From the NCBI GenBank assembly GCA_003427395.1, contig BFEA01000147.1, positions 2,790,402 to 2,823,666 on the forward strand: a DNA stretch of 33,265 nucleotides. Reading direction: 5' to 3'. This stretch comes from Chara braunii (taxonomy: Eukaryota > Streptophyta > Charophyceae > Charales > Characeae). The notes under the pieces were generated by a model that saw only the letters and a list, made by a program, of their open reading frames with translations, made no database searches and was not told the DNA's origin. Shown here piece by piece: positions 9,861 to 18,600 of this stretch. The position numbers and the translations under genes are program-made. Each line of letters starts with the position of its first letter. Positions within the stretch are counted from its first letter, which is position 1.

Positions 9861-11957
9861 CACGCCCTGTGCTGTTTTCCGGTCCGGAGCGTTTTGGTTT
9901 GCGGAAAGGCCCGGGAAGAACAACAAAGATGGGGTGTGTCAAGGATTTTTGGGTAAACTGAGTGTGGGAACATAGATAGAACTGAAATCCCTCGTATTGG
10001 TCCGCCTTAGTAAGAAGGGTTCCATCGCCGCACGGGTTGCGGAAAGAAAAAGGCGCGCGCAGGGCTCAAGATGATCGGAATTTTAATCCAAAAAGTATCG
10101 TTGTACTTCCCAATGAGCCGTTTATCTGCGTTTCGAATGAAAGCAGGAGGGTACACACGTAGTATCCCGTTTTCGAATGAGGTCCCGTCGGCATTCACTA
10201 CACAACTCCGAGTCTGACGTGGAGGGCCTCAATCGAGTGGCTCTTTCCTTATGTTCGTTGTCGCCACGTGCGCGGTCATGGAAGCCCTTGGCTCGGTAAT
10301 GCTCATTACGGCGACAGTCGCTGCACAGAGTGTTGGGCCAATGAGGCGCCACTGCCGACCACGGGATAATGATCAACTCATTAAACGGCAACAAAAACAA
10401 ATAAGGCGGAAAATGCGTATCGACAATGACGAATCCCGCACCGACGAAGCCGGAGCACTGGGTCTCGGGTGGAAAGTAATAACGCCCGTCAATTTTAGTG
10501 TCAGCTTCTCGTACATCCCACTTGCATACACGCGTCTTGTCCTCGTTGTACGGAAAGGGGCGCGGCGGGGGCACGGGAAGTCGGCGCCTAGTCGGTTTGG
10601 GGCAGCCGGTCCACATGGCAAAAGGGCAGAGCGCAAAAATCCTACCTAATCATACATCATTTATTCAACGCACTACTCAATCCAATCCTGCGTTTTATCA
10701 GTTCAACCAATCAACATCCCCGTCATGCTTGCACACGTTCTCCGACACAATCCACTTCATGCACATATCTAGGTGAGAGGAGAGAAATCACCATAGTCCC
10801 TTGTAGCAAAAACATAACACAAAGATGGTGTGAGGGAGGAAAGACGTAGATCATAAGAGAGAAGAGAGCAGAAAATAATTATATAGGAAAGTCCGGTGAT
10901 CTTTGACAAGAAATTCCGGCTTAAATGTCATGTGAACAGAACTCACGCTCGAAGGCTAGGCCTGAGACAAAAGAGGCGCATCCACCATGAAATTCCACTG
11001 TGGCCCCAGGCCATACAATTACTCAACCTCCGATTACGATCCTCACACAGGCACTTAGGATCCCTGCCGTCACGTGTTACTCCCACCATAGCGATCGTCA
11101 GCCCACCGACTCAGTCTTTGCACGGTCTTGCCCGGATCCCATAGTCCGTCGGGCGATCCAGCGAACAGCCGGCAAAACTACAGTTGGCCCGTCAAGCCTT
11201 TTCGACTCGCACCTTCACTCGTACCATCTAGCCACTGCTTCCCGGAAGCTGGCCGGTAAGTTGAGAGAGAGGTTTTCAGACACGCTTGCGAAATTTATAG
11301 TTGCGGAAAAGGAGATAGATGCTAGGAAAGATTAAGACCGAGGTGGGGAGGGGTAAGGGAAAGCTCGGGGGTAATCGCCCGAGGAAAGCCATGTCGATCC
11401 TTCGGAGCCCAGTCGTAGCCAATCAGAATCGTCGTGTAACAGGGATTTCCTTTTTATACGAGGCATCTCCTTGGCTAGAGGGGAGGAGGAGGAAATCGAC
11501 AGGGTATTCCGACGCAAGGATTAAAGCGGGAAGGAGAGAGGCGCGAAGGGTAGCGTGAAACGAGACCAAGATTCAGGCAATCAAGAAAGAGAAAAGGCGC
11601 ACGAGGCAAGGGAGAGATGAAAAACGGTTATAGAGAGAGAAGGAGCGTGAGCGCGAAGAAGAGAGTGTCGAAGGTAGCGAGGGAAGTGGGGAGGGGGGAA
11701 GTTCGCATGCATGGTGCCGATGCGGAGGCAAAAAGGGCACCGAAACAGTTACAGCTCGTTCAGAGTCCTACGCTAATTCAAAACTTGAAAAACACCATAT
11801 CCGCGCGTAGAGTGAACGCGGGAAAAAGTCCTATGCCTATTCAGATTCACACAAAATTCCCAGAGTTTTCCAAGACGAAGTCGAGAACGTTCATGCACAA
11901 GAAAGGACACGTCAGGTCCCGCTTATTTCGGAATTCCTAACCGTCGACCCAAATTCT
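9861..11957 (-). repeat. 5' LTR of the gypsy element
   Basis: Positions 10697-11957 are homologous to the left LTR at 310-1567. The part 9861-10696 is assigned to the LTR only by inference, because the primer site should directly abut the LTR and the corresponding piece of the left copy lies outside the window. If that is right the LTR is about 2.1 kb. Otherwise the LTR is about 1.26 kb and 9861-10696 is a leader. The element's outer end near 11957 is marked by loss of homology. Confidence 0.72.
10122..10616 (-). CDS. cysteine-motif protein upstream of gag (164 aa, unknown)
   Basis: An open 164-codon frame lies on the element's sense strand, upstream of gag, inside the LTR or leader. It has a basic Pro-rich N-terminus, a hydrophobic middle (about residues 57-90), and a C-terminal half with two near-identical motifs, LCSDCRR (residues 97-103) and LCSECRR (138-144). 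Their CX2C pairs are 37 residues apart, with more Cys at 154 and 158. That layout could bind one zinc ion. No family was recognised. It could be an accessory ORF of the element, a captured host exon, or chance. The repeated motif makes pure chance less likely. Confidence 0.45.
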   Translation of the reverse strand: MWTGCPKPTRRRLPVPPPRPFPYNEDKTRVCKWDVREADTKIDGRYYFPPETQCSGFVGAGFVIVDTHFPPYLFLLPFNELIIIPWSAVAPHWPNTLCSDCRRNEHYRAKGFHDRARGDNEHKERATRLRPSTSDSELCSECRRDLIRKRDTTCVPSCFHSKRR

Positions 11958-12997
11958 CTTAGCGCGCTTGCTAAGGCGCGCATATTTCCCATATATTCCC
12001 GAGTTGCAAAAAAGGATGGAACTCCAAAAAGCGGCCCAAAATGACGAAGGTCCTGAGAGGGACGGGCCTCTCCGATTACGAACAATGCACATTAATCCGT
12101 GGAAACACAAAAAGGGGCCTCTTCGGCCTGTTTGTAAAAGACAACAAAAATTTGAAGAGGAGGGGTGGGGTGGGGGGGTTTAGAAGATGGCGCAGGTCCG
12201 GAAGCTGGTGCGGCACATGCGAGGCACGCAGCACAAGCACGCAGCGTGAGCCACGCAGCACGAGCAGCGTAAGCCTCAGGCAGAGTCAGGCTACAGTAGA
12301 GGATGATATGCATGGTTGGGGAGAGGAGGTTGACATCCATGTGGCTGGGGTCCCTCCTCTCTGGCCCCGTCATTTGGGTTCTCACCCCGAATGTGAGAAC
12401 TCTAATTCTAGACTGGTGAAATCCTATATTCTACTTTGTTCCCAAGATGCCTGTCTTTGTAGGCTCATCCATGCCAGATCCATGGCATGGCAGATGTGTG
12501 TTATTATGGCCACACAAACTTTTGTCTTTGCCTTATTCTTTGTGGAGTGGACCTCTAAAGCACATACATATCACATTTAAAAAATCAGGAAAAAAGAAAA
12601 CTATCTAAAATCTAAGCCAATATGAAAGTTTCAGTAAAAATTCAACGAAAATAACACCCCCTGCCAGTGCCCCAGTTTTGACAATTAGAGAAATCGGCGA
12701 AAATTACACCCCCTGCCTGTGCCCCAGTTTTGACAATTAGAGAAGGCCATGAGTCAGAGAAATGCCCCGATGCCTCTCCATCTATATTATGTGTTGTTTC
12801 TGAGGGCATCCTCATGCTGCCTCTCTTTCACCGCAAAAACGCTGGTGGGTTTGGGCGTGGGAAAGCAGGACTTAAGTATCTTCCCACTCATGCCACACCT
12901 CCTTTATTGCTTCATGGTCTTCTTTTTATCCCTTAGCTAGGGATGTGCTACTGGGAAGTGCACTAGTCACAATGATATATCACTGGTGAGTGCACTA
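11958..12997. other. no gene seen; short tandem duplication
   Basis: No convincing coding region is seen. A roughly 51-bp tandem duplication lies at about 12655-12744: both copies carry ACCCCCTGCC and then GTTTTGACAATTAGAGAA. Small CAGC-rich repeats occur near 12225-12270. Confidence 0.6.
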
Positions 12998-13101
12998 CCG
13001 TCTTCCCCCAAATAGAACGTACAGTCATTATGCCTGTACTGGGGGAACTTTCAGTGTAGATACAGCAATAATGACGGTCCGTTCTATTTGTGGCAAGACG
13101 G
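12998..13101. other. 104-nt imperfect hairpin
   Basis: Arms 12998-13031 and 13068-13101 (34 nt each) pair at 30 of 34 positions around a 36-nt loop. Each arm holds AAATAGAACG or its complement. Outside the arms, motifs like CACTGGTGAGTGCACTA recur on both sides in partly inverted order (12980-12997 and 13122-13165), so this may be the centre of a small fold-back transposon. A microRNA-type precursor is the alternative. Confidence 0.7.
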
Positions 13102-13715
13102 CAGTCACAACAATAGTACACCAGTGGCGAGTGCACTAGACACAAGGATGCACCACTGGTGAATGCAACTATTCCAGTATAGAAGGTAAACATAGAGAGA
13201 GAGAAAGAAAAAAGAAAGAAACTCGTTCTTTTGAACTGCCACTTGGAGGCCCCCCATTTTTGTGACCGTCCTTGTCACCAGGGGCAAGGTCCCACTTGCT
13301 CCGATGAACAGATACAGGCCATAGATAACGGAGATGGCCTGTACCTGGTAGTCCATGTTAGTGTGACGTTGCCCCAGGGGAGATCTGCTTTTTCAGTTGG
13401 TTCGTTAAATACTCTCCGCCACTAGCCACTGCTTTTCTACTTTCTATCCACAGAAGATTGGGCGCAGGTGAAGAGGACAGTGGCGAAACGGAGTGGTGTT
13501 CTGATTTCGGTTTCGTTCTTTTTGCTCTGTTCATTATGCAATAGTATGGTAAGATGCTCTCCTTTCCTTTTTTTCCCCTAGGATGCTTTCCTTTCTTCTT
13601 CTTCTTCTTCGTCTTCTTTTTTTTCTTTTTTTTGACTAAGCTAAATTATTCACTCATATACCTCACACTACCATTAGGAGGGTGCGTTCCTTTCTTTTTT
13701 TCCCTTTTTTAAGGG
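13102..13715. other. no gene seen; T-rich DNA
   Basis: Only low-complexity pyrimidine-rich stretches (about 13555-13640 and 13685-13715) and short ORFs without recognisable content are seen. Confidence 0.5.
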
Positions 13716-13793
13716 TTTTTTTTTTTTTTTTTAACGATACTAGAACACACACTACACTTGATCTATTTTTAGCCAAAAGGCCGAGAAAGGGAT
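13716..13793 (-). pseudogene. U2 snRNA-derived retropseudogene with poly(A) tail
   Basis: The minus strand from 13793 reads ATCCCTTTCTCGGCCTTTTG and then GCTAA, which matches the 5' end of plant U2 snRNA, with CCTTTCTCGGCCTTTTGGCT unbroken. A 5-nt insertion (AAATA) follows, then GATCAAGTGTAGT, the branch-site recognition segment, with changes directly after it (GTAGTA becomes GTAGTG). After about 60 nt the similarity fades into TAGTATCGTT and a run of 17 A (T at 13716-13732 on plus). A snRNA 5' part followed by poly(A) is the pattern of LINE-mobilised snRNA copies. It lacks the Sm site and most stems, so it is not a working U2 gene. Confidence 0.82.
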
Positions 13794-14154
13794 GATACTT
13801 CCCTTTCTGGTTTTGCAGTGGACTATACTTTTTGGGTTTGTTTTCTATTTCTCTCTCTGTTTCTTTTCTCTCTCAAATTCACGTTTCACTACCTACTCCT
13901 GAGGCTATACAGGGGACCCCTGCAAGCATAGCTATCTCACAATGATGGGATTGCATGTTGCTCCCTGCCCTAACAGGCGTAGTCAGGGGGTAGAGTGGAG
14001 CCACCGGTGGGGGCCCGGCTAACACAAAGACTGAGCATTTTGCAAGTAGCTGCGCCTACGTTCTCAGCTTTCCCCACCCCCATCAAGTAACAGCAGTGTC
14101 TAAGGCCAACACTCTCCCACACACAATCCACTCACACAGGCACTCAGGCCCATG
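13794..14154. other. no gene seen
   Basis: Pyrimidine-rich DNA (13805-13880) is followed by mixed sequence. Upstream of the U2-like piece I found no plant USE element and only a weak TATA-like GTATAG, which supports its being a pseudogene. Confidence 0.45.
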
Positions 14155-14810
14155 TTGGGCTCCACTATTAGCAAGCCCACCTATGCTATCGGTTAGGTAT
14201 GTGCCTGGCAAGCCGCAGGTTGTGTGTTCAATTCTTGGATTGGACATACACATCCTTTCATGCAGTAGCCACCGTAGAAATCATACCATAGGCTGTGTGG
14301 CGGCGGGACGTATGGGATGAGTGTGGTTGGTTACACCGGATCACGTAGAAAACCATGCTGTGGGGGGCTCCATGTTCACCTGGCCCACCTGACCTATTGG
14401 TTAGGTATCTGCCTGGCAAGCCGCAGGTTGTGTGTTCAATTCTTGGATTGCACATACACATACTTTCATGCAGTAACCACCATAAAAATCATACCATCGG
14501 TCGTGTGGCTGCAAGAGGAGTGGGATGAATGTGGTTGAGTACACCAGGTCCCGGAGAAATCTGTGCTGGGGTGGGGTGAAGTACTCATCTTTGGGCCTCA
14601 CTTTCATCCAGCCCACTTAGCCTATTGGTTACTGGGTTGGAGTGAAGCACTCATCTTGGGGCTTCACTTTCATCCGGCCCACTTGGCCTATTGTTTCATG
14701 GGGTGGGATGAAGTACTCATCTCGGGGCTTCACTGTTGTCTAACCCGACAAGCCGTACCTTGTTTGTTAGATTCTTGGATTAGACATACTGTCACATACA
14801 CATGCCTTTT
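14155..14810 (+). repeat. tandem units with tRNA-like (A box/B box) head
   Basis: Units start with GCCCAC at about 14175, 14383, 14611 and (shortened) 14677. In the first two, CTATTGGTTAGG-like text resembles an RNA polymerase III A box, and GTGTTCAATTCTTGG fits the B box (GTTCRANNC) at tRNA-like spacing, with CTGC/GCAG able to form an anticodon stem. A shared body (ATCATACCAT, TGGGATGA, TGGTTG, GGGTGAAGTACTCATC) separates the heads. This looks like a tRNA-derived SINE family arranged in tandem. The third and fourth copies lose the B box, and a remnant is seen at about 14763. The anticodon identity cannot be fixed. Confidence 0.72.
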
Positions 14811-14844
14811 TTTTTCTTTTTCTTTTTTTAAACATCCACGGAAT

Positions 14845-14886
14845 GCCTATCATTGGGGGTGATAAGAGCATCCTCCAATGATAGGC
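14845..14886. other. short hairpin, possible MITE remnant
   Basis: GCCTATCATTGGGG (14845-14858) pairs with CTCCAATGATAGGC (14873-14886) at 13 of 14 positions around a 14-nt loop. The GAGCATCCTCCAATG text inside resembles termini common in plant MITEs, but no second end was found. Confidence 0.55.
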
Positions 14887-15028
14887 TCCCTCTTAGAGAT
14901 GGCTTCAAGCTATTGGTGGGGAGCTGCACCAGATGGAAACCGGGTCCAGCATCCCAGTTACAAAAATGGAGCACGTTGTAAGTTGCACACGGTGGACAGC
15001 ATTGATTACCTTGAACGGGGGGGATTCA

Positions 15029-16199
15029 GGGTCTCGTTAGACACTCCTAAAGGACTCCTAAATTCTTTAGGACGACTCCTAAAAGACTTTTAGGATTTGC
15101 TGCGGCGTTGTTGCATGCAATCCTAAAAAAATTCTTTTAGGAACCGTCCTAACGGGTCTCCCGCCACCAGTTCTCATATACATATACGGAGCCGCGCCGT
15201 CGATGTCCGCCCATTGCAGCCTGGTTTCCGTGGTACAGACGGCGGTGGGTCCTGGCCGGTTGAGGATGGGGAGGTGAGAAGCGCGCGGAGGAAGACATTC
15301 GAGCGGACGCAGGGAGGCGGACTGGAGGACGGGCAGGCGACGCGTACGACATACAAATGACGGCGGTGGTGATCCCCTCCGTGCCAGATCCTCCTCCGCC
15401 CTGACGTGCCGCTGGTTCTCTGCCTACGTGGAAGTTTGCCATTGGTCGTTCTACGGAAGCCCGTTTCATGGACGCGCGTCGTTTGCGATGTTGCTTCGAC
15501 GGGCAGAACGCCAAACACACGTGGACGAAGATGACAAACAAGAAGACGATGACAGCGAGTAGCAGGAGAGGCAACTTCCGATACATGTCTGCCATGAATG
15601 TTGCCTTCGGATGCAATGTTTCGGATGACCACTTCACAAGACGGTCTCCGGCACGCCGACAGATTGGACCGCAGTACCTTCATATGTCGTTGTACGCACA
15701 AGACGACACAGGCGGACGCCAGTGGTTCAAATTTCGACAGTTGGGGCCCCTCCACTGCCCACAGGTCGTCGTTATGTCGTGTTGCGCAAGTCGTTGCCCT
15801 CCTCTGCGTTTCGCATCGAAGCCAATGGTCGACTACGGACGACAGGGCGCCCCCGCTTGCCCTCCGCGGTCCACCCCGCCCGCCAACGGCTACCGTGGTG
15901 GTCGTTGCCTCCGTTGGCCCGCCAAGGCCTCCGATGTCTGACTCATGGCCAGATGGACGACTTCTGCACCACGGAGTCGGAGACGATGGTGCCATGCATG
16001 CGACGCCACGACTCCGTCAAACGCGGCTTCCTAAAAATTTCAGTAGAATTTAGGAAATTTTGCCTGGGGAATCCTAAATTCTTTAGGATGAGTCCTAACG
16101 CCGTTTTCACATTTTCGACCTCAAAATCGGATTTAGGAATGTGTGCAACCACGGTGCAATCCTAAAAACAGGCATTTTTAGGAGTGTCTAACGAGACCC
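15029..16199. mobile_element. non-autonomous DNA transposon with perfect 23-bp TIRs
   Basis: Bases 15029-15051 (GGGTCTCGTTAGACACTCCT plus AAA) are exactly the reverse complement of 16177-16199. AT-rich subterminal regions on both sides repeat CCTAAATTCTTTAGG and related TTTAGGA motifs. The flanks are TCA on the left and TAA on the right, compatible with a mutated 3-bp TWA target duplication of the PIF/Harbinger kind, but this is uncertain. The interior (about 15180-16000) is markedly more GC-rich than the ends and encodes no recognisable transposase, so it depends on a partner enzyme. The interior resembles captured host sequence, as in Pack-type elements. Confidence 0.88.
15149..15637 (-). 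CDS. membrane-anchored hypothetical protein in transposon cargo (possible captured gene fragment)
   Basis: This 162-codon minus-strand frame lies inside the TIR element. A hydrophobic segment of about 23 residues starting at residue 23 (LPLLLLAVIVFLFVIFVHVC) is followed by a Cys and a very basic stretch, which is the shape of a type-III membrane anchor. Plant ATL-type RING ligases start this way, but no RING motif is present. The rest is Arg/Ser/Pro-rich and ends at the AT-rich transposon arm. A longer frame (15995-15174, 273 codons) overlaps on the same strand and looks less protein-like. It may be a captured exon fragment. Expression is unknown. Confidence 0.35.
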   Translation of the reverse strand: MKWSSETLHPKATFMADMYRKLPLLLLAVIVFLFVIFVHVCLAFCPSKQHRKRRASMKRASVERPMANFHVGREPAARQGGGGSGTEGITTAVICMSYASPARPPVRLPASARMSSSARFSPPHPQPARTHRRLYHGNQAAMGGHRRRGSVYVYENWWRETR

Positions 16200-17160
16200 T
16201 AACTGCCCATCAGACCAAGATGGCGGACTACCCTTTCCCTGGTAACAACCCTTCACCCCCCTAACCCTAGTGAGGGAGAGTTTCCAGACCCCTTCAATCT
16301 AGAGACACACCCTACCCCCTTCCAATCCCGCCCACTCATGAGGTCACAGTTGTTATCTGTGCGTTATCCCAGCCATAGCCGCCCCACTCCTACCCGAGGA
16401 AATTATTACACTTCCAACCATTAACCTATCCCTATGATTATGGTTGCTTGAGTGCTAGTAAAAGAGACCACGTGTCATCAATCATTACAATTGCATCCAT
16501 TAGCCCCTCCCTATGATTATCATTGCTTGAGTTTCGGCAAAAGAAACCACGTCGCATCACAATATGCTAATTTACTGTTGTTGTTCGATCATATCCGGGG
16601 GCAAGCCAGATCAACCATACAGTGCAGCCCCCCCACGTAATCACTACAACTTTTATCGTGGGGATCTGGTGCCAGGTGGAGAATATCTCCATGTCACACA
16701 TTTTACGCCGTCCCTAATTGGCAATTGACCCCCGTTGTTACAAATGGCCCTGTCATGCCACTACAGGGGCGAAACATCATAGTCTCCAACATTTCCATTA
16801 CAACACAGTCCCCTGTGGTCAGACAGTAATGTATCGTTATTGTTATTCTCTGATTAATATCCAAGGGCAGCAGAAAAATACCCAGCTATCATCAAAGCTG
16901 ACGTGGCAGCTGTCTGTACTTACTCCCCTAGCTATCTTCCTCCTGTCTGCCCTGGTCTTTTACTCCCTCATCTCTTCCCCCAGGGGATCTTCCATAACTT
17001 CCGTGGCTGTCTTCCTCCTATCTCCCCTGGTCCATTACTTCCCCGTCGCTTCCTCAAAGGCATCTTCCACACCCATCGCCCCCATCCCGGTCGCCCCAAG
17101 CAACTCCCCTTTGTGGGGTCACTGAACCCCTCCGGACCCCTCCCCATGTTCCAACTCAAC
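16200..17160. other. no gene seen; diverged short tandem repeats
   Basis: Two similar units near 16422 and 16498 share TCCCTATGATTAT, TTGCTTGAGT and ACCACGT. Another pair of roughly 100-bp units at about 16930-17075 shares CTTCCTCCT, CCCTGGTC and CATCTTCC-like text. The frames across the latter are proline-rich and probably reflect the repeats rather than a gene. Confidence 0.5.
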
Positions 17161-18108
17161 CTAAACGAGGAGACCACGAGCACCCCGTCCAGCAGATGCG
17201 CCAGGTCGATAGTGCCGGCAACTCAACTTCAATTGAAGGTGCCTGATACCGCCGACACTCACTGCCATAGAGAGTCGGGTGCCGTTCTTTTCAGCATTGC
17301 ACGCCCGTTGATGTTGCTGAGGTCGAATGTCATCCATCAAAGCATGGGAGACCGTTTGTTGCCCCAGTTGTGTTTCAATTTCCATGCACGACTCGTTGTG
17401 TGCCAGGTCATCCAATTTCCCCTCACCATTCATTACCAGAGCTCCTGCGCCCATCACCATAGGGGGGTTATAGATAACCCTCTGTTTTCGTAGTTGCTGC
17501 TGCACATCCAGATGTTGTTTTTCATCGTCCGCACATAAGCCACGCTGCACCTCATTTTCGTCACACTCCACCACCTCATACTCACACTGTGCTTCCTCTC
17601 CTCCCTGTTTACATAGCAGATCGGGTCCATCCAGAGCGGGTCACGGTTGCTCGCCAGGCGGGCAATCCACTTGTCCCCCTGCCAGAAGGTCGGCCAGAGT
17701 CCTTTCACCTTCTTGAGCAATCTGGTTCACTCACGCAGCCTGGCCATGACCCGTGTTCTATCAGTGTCGCCCAAGCGTTGGAGGGAGAGATTTGCATAGA
17801 GATCCTCCTCCCATCCGATGAATGTTTCCTCTCCCTCCAACTAAATTTCCGCCGGCAGATTGTGGCTGTATTGGGACAACACCATACTATAGAAGTCTTC
17901 TACCTGTTGTTTGTACATGTTCACAATCTCCAGCACTTCAGGCAACGCCATATACCCCGAAGGATGGTGCAGGGCATCCGGTGCAGGGCAGAAGGGATGC
18001 CCTGCAGCCCCTCATTCTGCATGATCGTTGCCTCCATCACCATGGTTGTTGTTCATGTAGTTGTGGGGGAAGCGGTTGTTGTCATATGTGTCGATCCGAT
18101 TATTGTAT

Positions 18109-18143
<35 letters not shown>

Positions 18144-18340
18144 ATGACCGCCCAAAACAAAAAGTGCCTATGCTTTTGTCCAGTCTTTCAGCCCTCGCTC
18201 TGACGTGCCGTCTCCTGAGTTGCCACGTGGGAAGCCCACATACGCCCGGTCAAAGCACTGGGCGGGCAGCAGGACAACCAAGTGCAGCGATGGCGGTGAC
18301 CACCACTGCTCCAGTCCACGGAGATCTGCGGCGCAGGTTA
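17161..18340 (-). pseudogene. decayed unknown gene with Asn-rich tract
   Basis: Reading minus from about 18320, one frame stays protein-like for about 240 codons despite stops. It contains CFDRAYVGFPRGNSGDG, an Asn run made by the (CAA)n tract at 18110-18143, MALPEVLEIVNMYKQQVEDF (from about 17952), GWEEDLYANLSLQRLGDTDR, and WPTFWQGDKWIARL. Stops (TAG, TGA, TAG, TGA) interrupt it. Near 17610 the good frame shifts to an acidic Gln-rich region of about 130 codons (ending at 17161) with ENEVQRGLCADDEKQHLDVQ. No family was recognised. Asn/Gln runs and charged helices would fit a regulatory protein or a transposon-encoded ORF. Confidence 0.5.
18107..18143 (+). repeat. (TTG)n microsatellite
   Basis: About twelve TTG/GTT units. 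On the minus strand they read (CAA)n and encode the Asn run of the decayed reading frame. Confidence 0.95.
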
Positions 18341-18384
18341 GCGTCGTTCACGCGTTTTCCATCCCGACATATATGCATTACCTG

Positions 18385-18600
18385 CTGTTGAAATCATACT
18401 ATCGACCGTGTGGTTGTGAGACGTGCGGGATGAGTGTGGTTGGGTACATCATGTCACCGCGAAATCCATGTTGGGCAGAGGTGAAGTATTTGTCTTGGGG
18501 AAACACTTTCACCGGGCCTGCTTAGCCTATTGGTTTAGGAATCTGCCTGGCAAGTGGTAGGTTGTGTGTTTGATTCTTGGAATGACAATACACACGACCA
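18385..18600 (+). repeat. additional unit of the tRNA-like repeat family
   Basis: It contains the same body as the 14155-14810 units (ATCATACTATCG, GGGATGAGTGTGGTTGGGTA, GTGAAGTA), followed by the tRNA-like head (GCCTATTGGTTTAGGAATCT, GGCAAG, TGTGTTTGATTCTTGG). The order body-then-head matches the phase of the tandem array about 3.6 kb to the left. The TIR transposon and the decayed gene therefore lie between parts of one repeat family. Confidence 0.75.

Larger units (their letters stand above)
310..11957 (-). mobile_element. decayed Ty3/gypsy LTR retrotransposon (whole element)
   Basis: Two direct repeats (310-1567 and 10697-11957) flank an internal region that reads on the minus strand as primer site, gag, protease, RT, RNase H and integrase. 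Protease-RT-RNase H-integrase is the Ty3/gypsy order. The left repeat is the 3' LTR and the right one the 5' LTR. The left LTR probably continues beyond the window. All genes carry stops and frameshifts, and internal tandem duplications have occurred, so the copy is dead. No chromodomain was seen after the integrase. An extra ORF region separates integrase from the 3' LTR. Confidence 0.9.

Noticed and set aside
13794-14000. Functional U2 promoter (USE plus TATA) upstream of the U2-like piece
   Set aside because: No USE-type motif at the expected distance was seen, and the U2 body is truncated and followed by poly(A).
17589-18203. Plus-strand 204-codon frame with a Val run
   Set aside because: The Val run is the translated TTG microsatellite. 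The opposite strand has the more coherent protein text.
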